A stretch of DNA of 64,000 nucleotides from assembly GCA_907165065.1 (NCBI GenBank), contig OU015528.1, forward strand, positions 22,474,515-22,538,514. Reading direction: 5' to 3'. Below, in pieces: positions 12,727 through 25,082 of the stretch (position 1 is the first letter of the stretch; each line of letters begins with the position of its first letter). Position numbers and translations under genes: made by a program. Below the pieces are notes generated by a model. That model was not told the DNA's origin. It saw only the letters and a list, made by a program, of their open reading frames with translations, and made no database searches. The DNA comes from Caprimulgus europaeus (taxonomy: Eukaryota; Chordata; Aves; Caprimulgiformes; Caprimulgidae).

Positions 12727-14929
12727 GGTTCCACTGTGCATTTCTCAATTTCCCAAGCCAAAAATTTATATTCCAAAAATCTGAGTAGCATCAGAAAGCC
12801 ATTAAAATTGGCTAACTACAGAAACATTTCTTAATTTTCATCATATTGTTTCTATTCTCATAGTCCTGCTGCTTTCATTAGCTTAGTTACTTTAGCCATT
12901 GTAAACAGAAACTACCATCAGCCTGAGGTGCTGAGGCTAATTTCTGCTGCACATACAAGTGTGGGAACCTGTATTTCACAGTTTTACAAAGCTAGCAGGA
13001 AAGAAATGCTATTCCACCTTTCCAAAAGTATTATGACATGTTCCTAGTGCTGTGGAATAAACAACACTGAGTTTTCAGGCACAAGACACAATCTCTAGAA
13101 GGACTGGATGTTGTAAATGCTAGATCTTTTAGGAGATTTAATAACTCCTCTTGAATCCTGTACAGTTAGAAATGTAGAAATGTGTAAAATGTACAATAAC
13201 TAGATACAGCATAAAGTATTACCTGCAGTCAGTGTCAGAGATATTCTGCAAGTAATTTCTTATTTGGAAATGCTTACAGTGAGAACACGATACCAGGAAG
13301 CAACCTGGGGTCCATGCTGGGATCTGCACAGGTAGAATGTGATTTTCTTCCCCTTTCTACTCTGACAGTGCCATAAGTGATTTGAGTTGGGATTAATTCT
13401 TCCCAGGTGGTAGAACAGTGGCCATCAGGAGGGGGGCTAGTTTCAGGAGTGACCTTGATATGCTACTGTAATGAAACCAGTAGAAATTAATGTTCATTTA
13501 CTCGTGGCTTTGGCAAGCATAAGCACTACAGCTGTGTCAAATTCTTTCCATCCACTTCACTGGAAACAAAACTGAACCTGTACAGAACACTTTAAAATCC
13601 CTTACAACACACTTAGGTAAAAAAATGCATAATACAAAACTGATTTCAAGGGCAAAAAAAGCAGGCAATCTTGCCAGGAGTTTGCCGAGAATGTATTCTT
13701 TTACAGAAAAAACTGTACTATATACCATGTGTATTGCTGTAATAAGATCTTGTGCAGTATAGACATTTTAAATACACATGGTGTCTTAAAAAAGTAAATT
13801 ATCGTAATAACACTTCAAATAAAATAAATATTGTATTGCATGTAAGATGTTGGCATTGTTCTAAAACATATTGCAAATAAAGTGAATGTGATATTTTATA
13901 TATATATATTTATATATACATATAAATGTATTTAGGTTCATATCAAGTTTCTGTAAAAATAATATAAAGTCTCATATTCAAGATGTCTACAGGGAAAAAA
14001 ACAGAATATTAATTTTCATTATACCCCATTCCAGTATTTCCATAAGTATTATGTGTCTATGTCTACATAAAACTCTTGCTACATACTAGCTGAAAAAGTT
14101 CCATGAATTGAACAGGAATCTTTCCATCTCAAAAGTGTCAAATAACAGGCCACCTCAAGCAGTTGGTGAAAAGTATAATTATGAGTGCATTTCAATATCT
14201 GCAATGAATGCAGCTTTGAAAGCTTTACACTGTTTGTATGCTGTATTCCAGTTATAAATAACATTTTAAAAGGTGCTGTATACCTCAAAAAGGATATTTA
14301 AACTTCAAAGTAATATATAAGTTTATTACGTAATCATGACATACTACATTGTGGAGGTGTGTATAATATCGATGGCCAAACCCCCCATATTTACAGTGTG
14401 GAATTATGAATTATTGTTTTCTTTATTCACAACATTAGTTTAATTGTGTTTTTACATTTTCCAGTAACATTTTCACAGAAACCTATAGCTTGATAAAGCC
14501 AAGGTAAAAACAGCATTCATCACTAGGCCTTTTACGTAAGCTAAACAATTACCAAAATATTAGAAGATGTCCTAAAATGTACATCTGTCACATATAACAT
14601 AATCTGAAGTAACACCATTAGTATTAAGGTAAGTAGTGACAGTCTCACCTGTAACCTTGAAATATCAAAGCTGGAAAAAATGGCAAGGAAACCTCTTCAA
14701 GGAGGGATCTGCTATTTTCTCCTGGTCCTGTATTTTAAACCTGTCAGACTCACTCCTAGGCTTGTGCGGATTGTTTCTGCAAGCTAGGCACACCAGGTTT
14801 CGCCTTTATAATCCAAATAAGTGCTAAGGCCTATCCCTAACGTGGTGTTGCACCTAGCTCCTTTTTATTAGATAATCATTTCCTTATGCCTATGTTCATG
14901 GTCAGCATAGATAAGGTCACCTTAATTTA
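12727..14929. other. AT-rich non-coding stretch
   Basis: No gene seen. It contains an alternating TA tract (13891-13930). The short minus frames at 13537-13728 and 14079-14288 have no recognisable content. Confidence 0.6.
13891..13930. repeat. TA-rich alternating tract
   Basis: Mostly alternating T and A with a few interruptions (ATATTTTATATATATATATT, then a TATATATACATATAAATG part). It can extrude as a hairpin and is probably a decayed TA microsatellite. Confidence 0.8.
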
Positions 14930-15169
14930 TCACAGTATCACTCAAGTTGGAAGGGATACCAGGAGGTCTTTAGTCTCCCTGGTCAGAGCAGGGTTAACAG
15001 AATTAAGACCAAGTTGCTTAGGACTTTGTCCATTCTTAAAAGTCTCCAACAATATAGATACTGCAACTTCTCTGGTTATCCTGCACCAGTGATTAATTAT
15101 CCTTATAATGAAAATATTTTCCTTGTACCACATCAGAAACTCTCATGCTTCAATTATGGGCACTGTCTC

Positions 15170-16048
15170 TCATTCTCCCACTGTGCACTTCAGTAAAGAG
15201 CCTGGTTCTGTCCTCTTGGCAGTCCCTAATGTCCCCTGATGCCTCCTCTCTTGAACAAGCTGAACAAGCCCAGCTCCTTCAGTCTCCCCAGACAGGACAA
15301 GTGCTCCAGCCCCTGAACATCTTGGTGGCTCTTTGCTGAACTTGGTCCAGGTGACCAATATTTTTCCTATACTGAGGGGCCCAAAACTGGATGCAGTACT
15401 CCTGAAATAGTCTAATGAGTGCCAAGCTGAGGCACTTAATCACTTCCTTTGATCTAGTGCCTACAATCCTGTTTTTACAACCAAGTATTCTGTTAGCCCT
15501 CATCACAACCATGTGGGACTCATGTCTAGTTGACTGTCCACCAGGACTCTTAGAGGTTTCCCAGCAGAGCTGGTATCCACCCAGTCAGTTATTCCCCAGC
15601 CCGCACTGTTGCAGAGGGTTAGTCTGCCCCAGGTGCAGCACTTTGTATTTATCCTTGTTGAGCATCATAAGGTTGCTGTCAGAACATTCATATGGCTTGC
15701 CAGGTCCATCTGAATAGCAGCACTGCCCTCATGAATAACCACTACACCCTTAAAGGGTTGTCACATGCAAACTCAATGAGGGTACCTTCTGCCTTCTCCT
15801 ACAAGTCATTGATAACATACTAAACAGGATTTATGTCAGAGCAGACCCCTTTGAAGCTTTACTTGTGACCAGTCACCCAATGTAGAATGTGGATGGTAAA
15901 CCTATACATTTCGACCAGCAATCCAGCCAGGTTTTCCCTAACCTAATAATCTACTCACCTAGACTGCAATCTCCCATTTGTGAAACAAAGATGGGAGACC
16001 ATATCAAAATCCTTGTTAAATTTAAAGCGGATGACATCAATCCACTAC
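15170..16048 (-). pseudogene. CR1 ORF2 reverse transcriptase relic (copy 2)
   Basis: Decayed reverse transcriptase text on the minus strand. The clearest part is at 15279-15512, with RANRILGCKNRI, SLALIRLFQEYCIQFWAPQY and LDQVQQRATKM; these correspond to the segments that read [27 protein letters not shown] and [11 protein letters not shown] in copy 1. Near 15990-16030 a shifted frame reads FNKDFDMVSH, a decayed motif A (usual form CKAFDTVPH) in which the first catalytic aspartate region is still visible. Frames change several times and stops are frequent, so no product is possible. It spans more of the reverse transcriptase than the other three copies. Confidence 0.85.
16044..16048 (+). repeat. 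Target-site duplication ACTAC, left copy
   Basis: ACTAC lies directly before the TG that opens the LTR. The same five bases follow the CA that closes it (16687-16691). Five bases is the duplication length typical of ERV-L-like integrases. This pair fixes the LTR borders. Confidence 0.8.
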
Positions 16049-16686
16049 TGTCCTGGTTTTTCTAAGATAGAGTTAATTTTCTTTTTAGTATTTTAGTTTC
16101 AGTGTTTCAGTTCAGACTTATTGTGAGAAGAACATTGATAACAGTGCTGGTGTTGTGAGTTGCTGCTGGAGCTCAAGGCCACTGTGTTTGGCTGCTTCAC
16201 AGCTGCATTAGGACTGGGAGGGAGAAGTGTAGTGAACAGCAAAGCCCAGAACTGGCATTTGGATGTGCCAATGAAATATTCCACATCATATCACGTCATG
16301 CCAGCACATTAACCAGGGCTGACCAGAAGACAGGGCACTTCTCTTCCAGGGGTACCTCTCTGGGGGATCGCTCAGGCTCACTCTTCCGGGGTTTCAGTTT
16401 TGGGACCGTCTCTCCTCCGGGATCGCTGGCTGGCACAGGCTGGGCATCAGTCAGCGGGCGGTGAGCACTGTGTATCACTCATTGGTATAATTCTGTTATC
16501 ACTGTTGTTATCATTATCATTTCATTTTAATTAGTAAATAGTTTTTATCTCAACCCGTGAGTCTCCTTGCCCTTCTTTCCAATTCTCTCCCCTACTCCCT
16601 GGGCGAGGGAGGGGGGAGGTGAGAGAGCAGGCTGTGTTTGGCTGTAAGCTGCAAGCAAAAAGGGTGAATCCACCAAAACCACCACA
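16049..16686 (+). mobile_element. Solo LTR of an avian ERV-L-like endogenous retrovirus
   Basis: A 638-bp LTR opening TGTCCTGG and closing ACCACA, flanked by ACTAC on both sides. Its layout follows an LTR type I remember from bird genomes: TCCTGGTTT...GATAGAGTTAATTTTCTT at the start, GAGAAGAACATTGATAACA, then a stretch where the usual TATA box should lie (near 16305) that is decayed to ACATTAACC. After it come a CpG-richer part ending GCGGGCGGTGAGCACTGTGTATCACTC, ATTATCATTTCATTTTAATT, and TTTTTATCTCAACCCGTGAG. The usual polyadenylation hexamer is not intact. No gag, pol or env text lies next to it and there is no second LTR, so the internal region was lost, presumably by LTR-LTR recombination. 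It cannot encode protein. Insertion in or at the end of CR1 copy 2 makes it younger than that CR1. The exact family name is not asserted. Confidence 0.88.
16601..16619 (+). other. G-rich patch inside the LTR
   Basis: GGGCGAGGGAGGGGGGAGG. Short G runs on the plus strand could form a weak quadruplex. It corresponds to the G-rich part after CCCCTACTCCCTGGG, which seems common to LTRs of this type. Confidence 0.6.
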
Positions 16687-16691
16687 ACTAC
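16687..16691 (+). repeat. Target-site duplication ACTAC, right copy
   Basis: Matches the left copy at 16044-16048 exactly. Confidence 0.8.
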
Positions 16692-17472
16692 AAAAATCAG
16701 ATTAATTATATGCATAGTATTCTACAACAGAAATATTTAACATCATGTTTTCAACCTCATTTATGTATTCCTTCCTTTTATGTGACAGCTGCTCTAATGG
16801 ATAAGGGGGTCCCCTTATGAGCTGCATACATCCCATCAACTGCAGATCTTGTGCCAACTAACACTGTGATTGAACTACTTCACCTCATGGTTTCTGTTAT
16901 AACTAGAGAAAAAACAGAAAATACACCTAAATATTCACTGAAGTTCAGAGATTAACTTCATTTGTCTACTCTTCCAGCCTTCTGGTGACTACTTTTCCAA
17001 ATATCTGGGTGATTGAATTCTGCTGAATTGCTACGAGAAAGCCAAGTGCGTGAATGCACACTAAGTTATTGATAGCAGGGATGTAATGTTTCATTAGGGA
17101 CAGGATGCAGCTTAGAGTACAGGGGAGACGGAGATTTCTGCAAAAACAGTGGTGGACTCCTGGAATTCAAACTAGGTACTCAATTCAAGATTCACATTTC
17201 TACATTGAAGCATTTACTCATCTGCAACTTGCCTACAATCCCCCAGAACATTTAATCACATTCATTCTCAAAAACCTGCATACATATTTAATTGCTTGAT
17301 GGATCAGGACCTTAACTGAATAGGGCAGAGCTCCAGTGCAATGAAATGACTAGGACACCTGAGGCTGTAGGACTTATCTCATGAACATTAGGCATCCAAT
17401 ATTTATAACAAAAGCATACATCTCAGCTAGTTACTATAGGCCCCCTTCATAATTAATGGAGTGAAATAGACA

Positions 17473-17543
17473 CTTCCAGGGTGCAATTCATCAGTCTTAC
17501 TTTAGACATCTGCTTTAGGAAGAGATAAATTGCATTCTTCAAG
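17473..17543. repeat. Imperfect inverted repeat (hairpin relic)
   Basis: Arms 17473-17492 and 17524-17543 match at about 15 of 20 positions as inverted copies, sharing the core TGCAATT.ATC. The 31-base spacer includes TTTAGACATCTGCTTTAGG. The sequence resembles text I have seen in old bird repeats (GTGCAATTCATC...). It is probably a fossil MITE-like element. Confidence 0.5.
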
Positions 17544-20500
17544 TGCATATTTTCCCCTGCTGGTTTTAAAGAGGGTCAAGGTGGCTACCTCAGAGGCAGC
17601 ATCTATGTTTGAATCCTCCCCCAAATAAAGCCTCTGAACAGACCCAGAGGACTATTGTAAAGATTCTCAGCAACTTGTAGGATACCTCTGACTCTTGTTC
17701 TTCTCCTTGATTCCTAGCTTGGGTTCCTGCCTGTTGCACTCTGGTCTGTAGTTCTTGATAGCTTTTCCATCACACCTGCTCAAATACCTGTCCCCACCTA
17801 GCTTGTACTGCCTGCTCCTGTTCCTGTCCCCTCACCTCAGCTTTAAAATCCCTGTCTGAACAGGCTTCTGCCTCGCCTCTTAGGCTTGGCAGATGTTTTG
17901 TGTTCTGGGTTTCCCTCCTGACTTCTGCATAAGGCACTAGACTGGAGCATTAAGACTTCTTCCCATTCCCGACATTGATCTTTCTTAATCACAAGGCTCC
18001 AGATTGTGCTTCCATCCCATTTCCTGCCCGGTTTAGCAACTCTGTCCACCCATGCCCTTGTTACAGTAATTAGGCTGTCAGCTACTGAAGAAAGGATAGT
18101 ATTTGCCACAATTCTATGCTGTGAATTGCTTACTAGCAATACGATTCAATTAATGACTATTAAATGATACTCAAAATAATAGGAATATAAAGGTAACACA
18201 CATCTTTAATGGAGCAATGCACTTTTAGACACTAAGAATTGGGACAAACCTCAGTATTTTAATATCTGTCTATGAACAATATGTAGCTACTTCAATACAG
18301 CTATTGACCTTCTCCTGAAACCCTTCAGTCATTTCTTTAAAATAGCTTCATGATTTTTTTCATCTCTTCCCTGACTGTTCTTTCTTTTCCCATCCAAAGT
18401 CTCTCTGTAGATATTTTTCTACCCCTTCTTTAGTATTTCTTCACCACTTAGTACCAGTAACAGAAGCTGAGCAGAACTGAGCATCCCATACTCCCTCAGC
18501 TCAGCAAACGCGTAACCCCAGACAAAACCCTCTCTAGGAAACTCACACACAGGCATTATTCTATCAACTCAGCCTGCCAACTGGAGCATCAGATTTTCCA
18601 ATAATAACCAGCTTCTGATGAGTGGCAGATAAAGTACTGAAAGTTCCAGCTGGACTGTAGTTTTGCTACTGGGTGCCTGAAACTCTCCATATTCTCAATA
18701 GAGCAACCATTTTCTACACTCCCAAGAAATCTGCTGATACAAATATTATTTAACTGACTTTAAACTTACAGAAAGATTTGCCACAGTATCCAACAGAAAA
18801 ATCTTAATTTTTAATAACTCTTACAGTAAACAGAGATGATAATAAATTATGTAGAGTTACAAATCCAAAATAAATCAAATTATTTGCATATTTATATAGT
18901 CATTTTTCACTAAAAACCCAATAGATTGTTAAATGCAACAGCAATTAAATAAAGGGGAAGAGGGTACAGAAAGACACAGCTTCTCCATCCTTGCAAGTGA
19001 TAATACAGGCATAATAATGCATTCATCACCCTCTCTCTACTCTCAAAATTGCATGTATATTTGCTTTTCTTTGGCTGATCAGTAAACTATTAAACACAAC
19101 TCATAAAAAAACAGTAAGCTTTAGCAAATGGGAAATTAATTGTTGGAAACAATTCAGCTGTACAAACCCAAAATTTTACAAGCAACATTATCCTTTCTAA
19201 CATGCCTTTTGTCATTAGTATCCAAAGGAGCCCTGCTATTGCCCTTTTCAAACACTCAAGTATGTTAATGTCCGTAATGGTGACCTAATCAGTTTAGGTG
19301 TATCATCCAAACCATTTCACAGAAGCAATTGAGAGAATGTCATTGAGAACTTGCAAATGTAGTGTGCTTCAGCATGTCTGCAGAGCAGGCCAGAGTGTGA
19401 CAGGTGGCAGCTATGTTATACTCCTCAAAAGCTACTGATCTGTTGCATAAATCGCATTCTAAAGCAGTTTCATCTTGTATTTAAATGGATAAAGTATGGA
19501 AGCACTATTAGATTCAAGTTCTGGTATGAGCTATGAGATACTCTTCACATAAAAATCCCAAATTTTGATCTTGGGATTAGAAGCTATACCCACAAAATAT
19601 ATGTTATTATAGCCTCTTAGCAAAATATAAAGCTGTGTAAAAACAGGCGCTTGAATCCTTGCCCTATGTGTGACAGTAAATGTCCTGCATGTGGGAGCAC
19701 GAGAAAACTTCTCCCAAACTGAAAATCATAAACTGGTAGTGAATAAAACATATAAAATTAATTTATAACACCTTTCTGTTTTTTACTTTTATGTGATTAA
19801 AAAAAAAATATAGTAACATAAGAAGAAGCTATAGAAAAGACCTAGGATGATGTTCTGATTTTATGCAAAAATGGCTGAAGAATCTGGTATTGGTTTTAAA
19901 GTGAAGAGTAAGGCCATATGCAAAGCACTTTCACTTGTTTTGCTAGCAAAGAAAACAAAATATTTGTGTTACTAACAAAATTACTAAAGGTCAAACTTTT
20001 AACAAAGAAGCATATTAAGATCTTTTATCTTGTGCACATAGATAAGAAACACCAGCACTGCAGAAAGGATCTTGATAAAAATTCCTCAGCTTTCAGCTCC
20101 CCTTAAGTTCTTCAAAACATGTTTTGTAATGTGAGGAAGCAAAACAAAATACAGAAACAGATGTTCTTCCCTCCTCATTTGATCAGAAAACATTCCCCTT
20201 AAATTAATTAAAGTCCCTCCCACTCAGTATAGAGATTCCTCTCTAAATACCATGTCTTTGAATCATCAGTGAGGACCACATCAGACAATAATATATTCAT
20301 AACTGACAACAATAACAATGGAGCCACCACAATGTGAAAATGTCTTTCTAGGAGACCTATTATGTAAAATACACAAGACTTGAAGTTCTCTCTTTTTCTT
20401 ATCTTGGGTTTATTTACGGCTCTGCACTTGTTAATGCAGGAGATGTTTGGATTGAAAGAAGCCAAGAGAGAAATAGCAAGTAGAATCACAGTGAAGGTGA

Positions 20501-22938
20501 AATGGTCTGTGCCTCCACTGGGTTTCAAGCATTACTTTCATGGTTCTAAAATGTAATTTTTATATTTTGTATGTTTTTCAGCTTGGATCATCTGAAGTCT
20601 TTTGTGGGGTGTAATGCTCTACAGTGCAGCACGAAGGCATGTAAGAGTGTTTGAAGGACACAAAAGCTAGCTGCAGCATAAATGGAGGACTATGAAGGAT
20701 GGAAAGACTCTGTCTTGGTGCCTTTGCATCCACATTGCCTAGGGGATGGGCAAGCCTCTTCCCAGGCAGCCTCAGTGAGCATGGTGGTCAAACAGGACCC
20801 ATGACCAACCATCCAGAGCCTGCTCTGTCTCCCTTGTCCTGTTTTGTTTAGCAGCATAGACAGAGTCTAAGGGTATGCTTTCTTAAGTTTTATTTTTATA
20901 AGGTACCTTTCTCTATCATTCATGCTTATGTGACAATTTTGTGCCTCTGTGCTAAAATAACAATAAAGTCATATTCTAAAGCTTATTCCAGACACAAAAC
21001 TGACAAGGTCTATTTCACCTACGATGAAAGAACCTGTTGAATTTATTTTCAAAAGAACCTGTTGAATTATTTTTAAGACATCTACATTTACCTGCACGGG
21101 ACAGAATCACAATGTCTATGAACTGTTTTTCTCCCCTTTCAAATAGCATATCAGAGAAGTTCAGCATTTGATGAGTATTCTTTATGGACTTCAGAGTTGT
21201 GTATGGGCTAGTAGTGTAGCCTTATAGTAGATGTGCAAAAGAAAACAGCCGATTTATAGGATCCAGCATCCACACTGGACATGTTTCAATGGGAGGTTAA
21301 TTTAGATTTTGTATATCCCATGAGCTTAGTGCCTGTTTGCGGTCGGTATACTTTCAGTGTGCTTTTGGAGAACATATTAAAGTTTAGTTTCATCCTAAAG
21401 AAGTCAATTTGTACTCTCCAAGGTGACGGCATGATTTGAACAATCCTCTTTTAAAATCTGTAAATAATTATACTCCAGGCTACAGAAAACAGTTTTAACC
21501 AAACTGTTTCATTTTGCAGGCAAGTGAAAATAACAGAAATGCCAGTGGCGTGTTTTATTGAAGTTTTTATTTAATTTACTTGGAATCACTGTCAGGAACT
21601 ATATTTTTTGCTAACACTTTTAAATTAGTTTTTCATGATGGAAAGGTAGGTACATCCTAGTGTTGACTAATAAACAAGGTGGTACTTTCCCCTGCCTCTG
21701 ACAACTCTCTTCTCTTCTCTATACATCACCTATGCTCAATGAAAGGGTGTCACTCCTGCTGTTTGGGACCAAATTTCCTCATCCAAAATGAGACATAAGG
21801 CTGTAGCCAGTCTACCTGGGAGGGAGCAGCAGGCTGTGAAACAGTTCAGTGATGAGCATGTCAAACAACTGTGTCTCCAAAGGTCCCATACCTTCCAGAA
21901 GTACTGTCTGGTTCATTTGATGGCAAAGTGGTTCAATACAGTGATTTAGTTCATTCTGTTATCTTGCAACATTTCAGAAATGAAAATGAAACTCACCTTT
22001 ACTTGAAAGTTCAAATCACGTTTAAACACAAGCTTGAGACTTCTTTCAACTCTTTAAAGGCATTCTTCTGCAAATGAAAGTCTGAGCTGTTTTCAGCTGC
22101 CTTAAATAAGTGCCACTCCTAGGTTTTGTATAAAAAAACCCCAAACAAACAACAGTCAAGACAAACTACCCTAGAAAGTGTACTCTCAATCAATGGTAGA
22201 GTCCTACCCGTATGCTCTTGTCTCTCACGCTCTAGGACAGCACCTTACACTGCTAAATGTATTTTTCACCATCTCTACTGCTGAGAATCAGTTGGATGCT
22301 TCAGTTCTCTGAGCTCTTCAGTTGTTTTTATTCTTTCAACTACATGCTGTCATCATGAATTATCTGATTTCAAAGAACAGAAAATGTCTCTTTTTGTAAT
22401 AAAGCTGTTCAAGCTATTTAAAATATTTTTTCCAGATTATCAAGATTTTTTTATTTCTTTTTTAACATTAGAATTTTGCTTTAACACAAGTAAGCCGTAG
22501 CCTCACCAAGTTTTATCTTACCCAAACTGAGCAAAGGGCAGGCTGACTCACTAACAAGTAATAGAAAGTAGAGCTTTTCATCTCTGTGTCACCAGCTGAA
22601 ATTCAGCAAAGGTCATCACTGATAACCAGCTGAGTTTTTGATGGCCTTAAGAAATTAACTGATGGTCTTATTATAGTGACTAGTAGACAGATGTTCTTAT
22701 TATAAAAACTATTATCAATTGATAACCTCTTTTGCTCAGCTTAACAGAGAAATGAGGCACAGGTGTTCTACCACATTCTCACATCAACAACTGGCACCTG
22801 GAAAATAAGTTTAACAGCATATTGCCAGGGGTTAAGTGTGTTCCACCTATTCTGAAGCTGAAAGATTTCAGACACCTAAACTATTAGTCTATTACCTTTC
22901 TTAAATGCCATGCTATTCCAATTTTAGGTTTAGGCACC

Positions 22939-22955
22939 AAAAAAAAAAAAAAAAA
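22939..22955. repeat. Poly-A tract
   Basis: A run of 17 A after TTTAGGCACC. No retroposed body was recognised upstream. Confidence 0.9.
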
Positions 22956-24256
22956 GATACTGACTCAGTCCAAAATTCAAAATCAACCTAGGCAGTCAGT
23001 GCAAATTAAAACATTGCATAGTAACACTGAAAATCATGGGTGTAATAATATATCACTGAACAGCATAATTTTATAAGCCTCTACTCATATCAAATTCTTG
23101 CCATTCTGATGCATTTTCCAAATAAGTCTTTTCCAGTAGAAACCAAGATATTTGTGTTGTATAAGAGACACTATGGAGTTGTTTGCTGAGAATGGATTTT
23201 ACCTTCTGTTTGAAATAAGATATCTTAATTAAAAGGAATGATAAAAACCCTTTACTTGCCTCCTCTTTTTAGGGTCAAATTCCTTCTGTTGCTGTCAAGT
23301 GTAATTTTAAAAAGTGTACTTGCCATGTACTCAGCATTGGAAGTTATTTTTCAAGTTAGTTTTACCATTTCATTTAATTATCAGACCTTCCAGATTAATA
23401 CAAAAAAGAGTTCTAAAAGAGACACTTCCAAGATTGGCTCTGGATGCCAGAAACTCATTGCTTCTTCCTGAAACAAGCAGAATACATAACAGTTTAGCAA
23501 TTTTCCCTGCACTGTATTTAAACTGTATTTCCCCAGGGCTTACAAAACTTGTGCATTTAGTGGAGACTGTTAGTTCATTCATCAAACACATGATAGAAAC
23601 CACTGTATTATGCACCTTCAAATCAAAAACAATAAAAAAGAGAGAAGGGAAAAAGGTGCAGACAAAAGTAACAGTGCTCACTGAAGGACATGCTTTTTAG
23701 TGTCTGGCTGTACAAAAAACATGTTCACAGTAATTATTTATGATTAAAATACATGGGAATGTTGTGGTGACTTTGCATTAGAAGTATAGTGTATGTCAAT
23801 TGTTTTATTCATGATAAACAGATCATTTAGTTGGAAAAATCCCATCTGCCTAGATATATCTCTTATTATTTATGAGAACCATGTTTAGGAATGCAGGCAG
23901 CACATGTGCATAATTAATCCTGAAGAGAATTAGACATTGTTTGATTCACAGCTGAATGCAATTAGCATTAGGAAGTTTACATATGTTGGCAATAACACAG
24001 ATTAGCAACTAAAGTGCTTGTTAAAAAATTTAACCTGAGGCTGCTGGAGCAGACCTCTCTTAATGATGCTTTAAATGTTGTTGATGAAGTAATAATCAAT
24101 TTTGTTTTATAAATAGTAAATCAAGAATTTAGGTCTAATTAGCTGTGCTACAGATCACTTCACTTACATATCCAATGTACATGTGATGTGTGCTGTGAAC
24201 TTTCTTTGAGTCTGGTGTGCAAACAGTTGTTAAGGGAAAGATGTGATCCCTTCTGT

Positions 24257-24296
24257 AAAAAAAAAAAAAAAAAGGAAAAAAAAAAAGAAAGAAAAA
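24257..24296. repeat. Poly-A / A-rich tract
   Basis: A17, GG, A11, then GAAAGAAAAA. It explains the phenylalanine-rich minus frame at 24135-24359, which is not a gene. Confidence 0.9.
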
Positions 24297-25082
24297 TGTC
24301 GCAGATGGTGAAGAATGAGATGTCTGTGGTGGGAGTGACTCTGTGCTCCTAGCACTCAAGAAGGAAAGAGCTTTTCCTTTGTTATTTCAGACCTTTTTAG
24401 CTGAAGGATGAAGAAACAATGCCTTGTCTTTCTTTTTAAAATATAATAATTAGATTATAATTCACAGTCTGTGAAATGAAGCCCTCTAATGGAGAGGGAG
24501 GAGGGAGAAAGAATGTAAGTGATGAAAGTGAGAAGGCAAAGTAAAATTGAGCTGTAATTGTTTTCCCTTCAACTTTAAGAAGTTCAACATTAATTAAAAT
24601 GTTTCTGCATCACTTACTACGAGACTGGCACAAAAGAGGGCTGGCTGATATGCATAGCTGCTGACTGGCAGGGATGTCAGCAAGGCAATTGCCAGGAAAG
24701 CTCCAGTTCCACACACACAGACCCATATATTCTAAAGACAATACTGCAATTAGAGCAAGCAGTTTTGGTTTTACTCAAGTAGCAGGTCATCATTTTCTTC
24801 AGGTAAGAAATTAATACTTTCTGAAACATCTAAAATAGTTTGAAAATTGTTCCAAGATATCTTTGCCGTTATTTTGGCTTAGAGTTTGCTTTGTTTTTCT
24901 CATTTTCAATTAACTTTATTCATATGGGAGGTGTTCAGAGACATAACCTTCAGCTGAGCACCTACTATACCCTAAGAGTTGTCAGGAGCTGGATCCATGA
25001 AGAGTTTTTCTTCCTCTTCAAGCTGTATTGATTTCTTACCCTCTAAACATTTCTTCATGCAAGCAGGTGCTCTTTGGGGATG

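Larger units (their letters stand above)
14930..16048 (-). mobile_element. CR1 LINE, old copy 2, interrupted by an LTR
   Basis: On the minus strand this reads as a long decayed CR1 from its 3' end (about 14930: the complement of CAGTATCACTCAAGTTGG AAGGGATACCAGGAGGTC, the usual CR1 tail in reverse) back through ORF2 to reverse transcriptase motif A near 15990-16030. Legible landmarks on the plus strand include GGGGCCCAAAACTGGATGCAG, CAGGTGCAGCACTTTGTATT, GCAAACTCAATGAGGGTACC, AGTCATTGATAACATACTAAACAG and CCATATCAAAATCCTTG. Many indels and stops make it the oldest of the four CR1 copies. It stops exactly at the solo LTR. Weak similarity to further CR1 text (about 16692-16800) suggests the element may continue beyond the LTR, but I could not prove it. 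Confidence 0.9.
16692..25082. other. AT-rich non-coding stretch
   Basis: No supported gene. The first 100 bases may be the interrupted remainder of CR1 copy 2. A small hairpin repeat lies at 17473-17543. Poly-A tracts lie at 22939-22955 and 24257-24296. Open frames of 98-128 codons (17843-18139 minus, 20208-20528 minus, 23314-23700 plus, 23370-23681 minus) have no domains, and the last two overlap on opposite strands. A GC-richer patch at about 20690-20870 was not recognised. Confidence 0.55.

Noticed and set aside
16296-16478. 60-codon minus-strand frame inside the LTR
   Set aside because: Antisense to the LTR in its GC-rich part; a by-product of composition.
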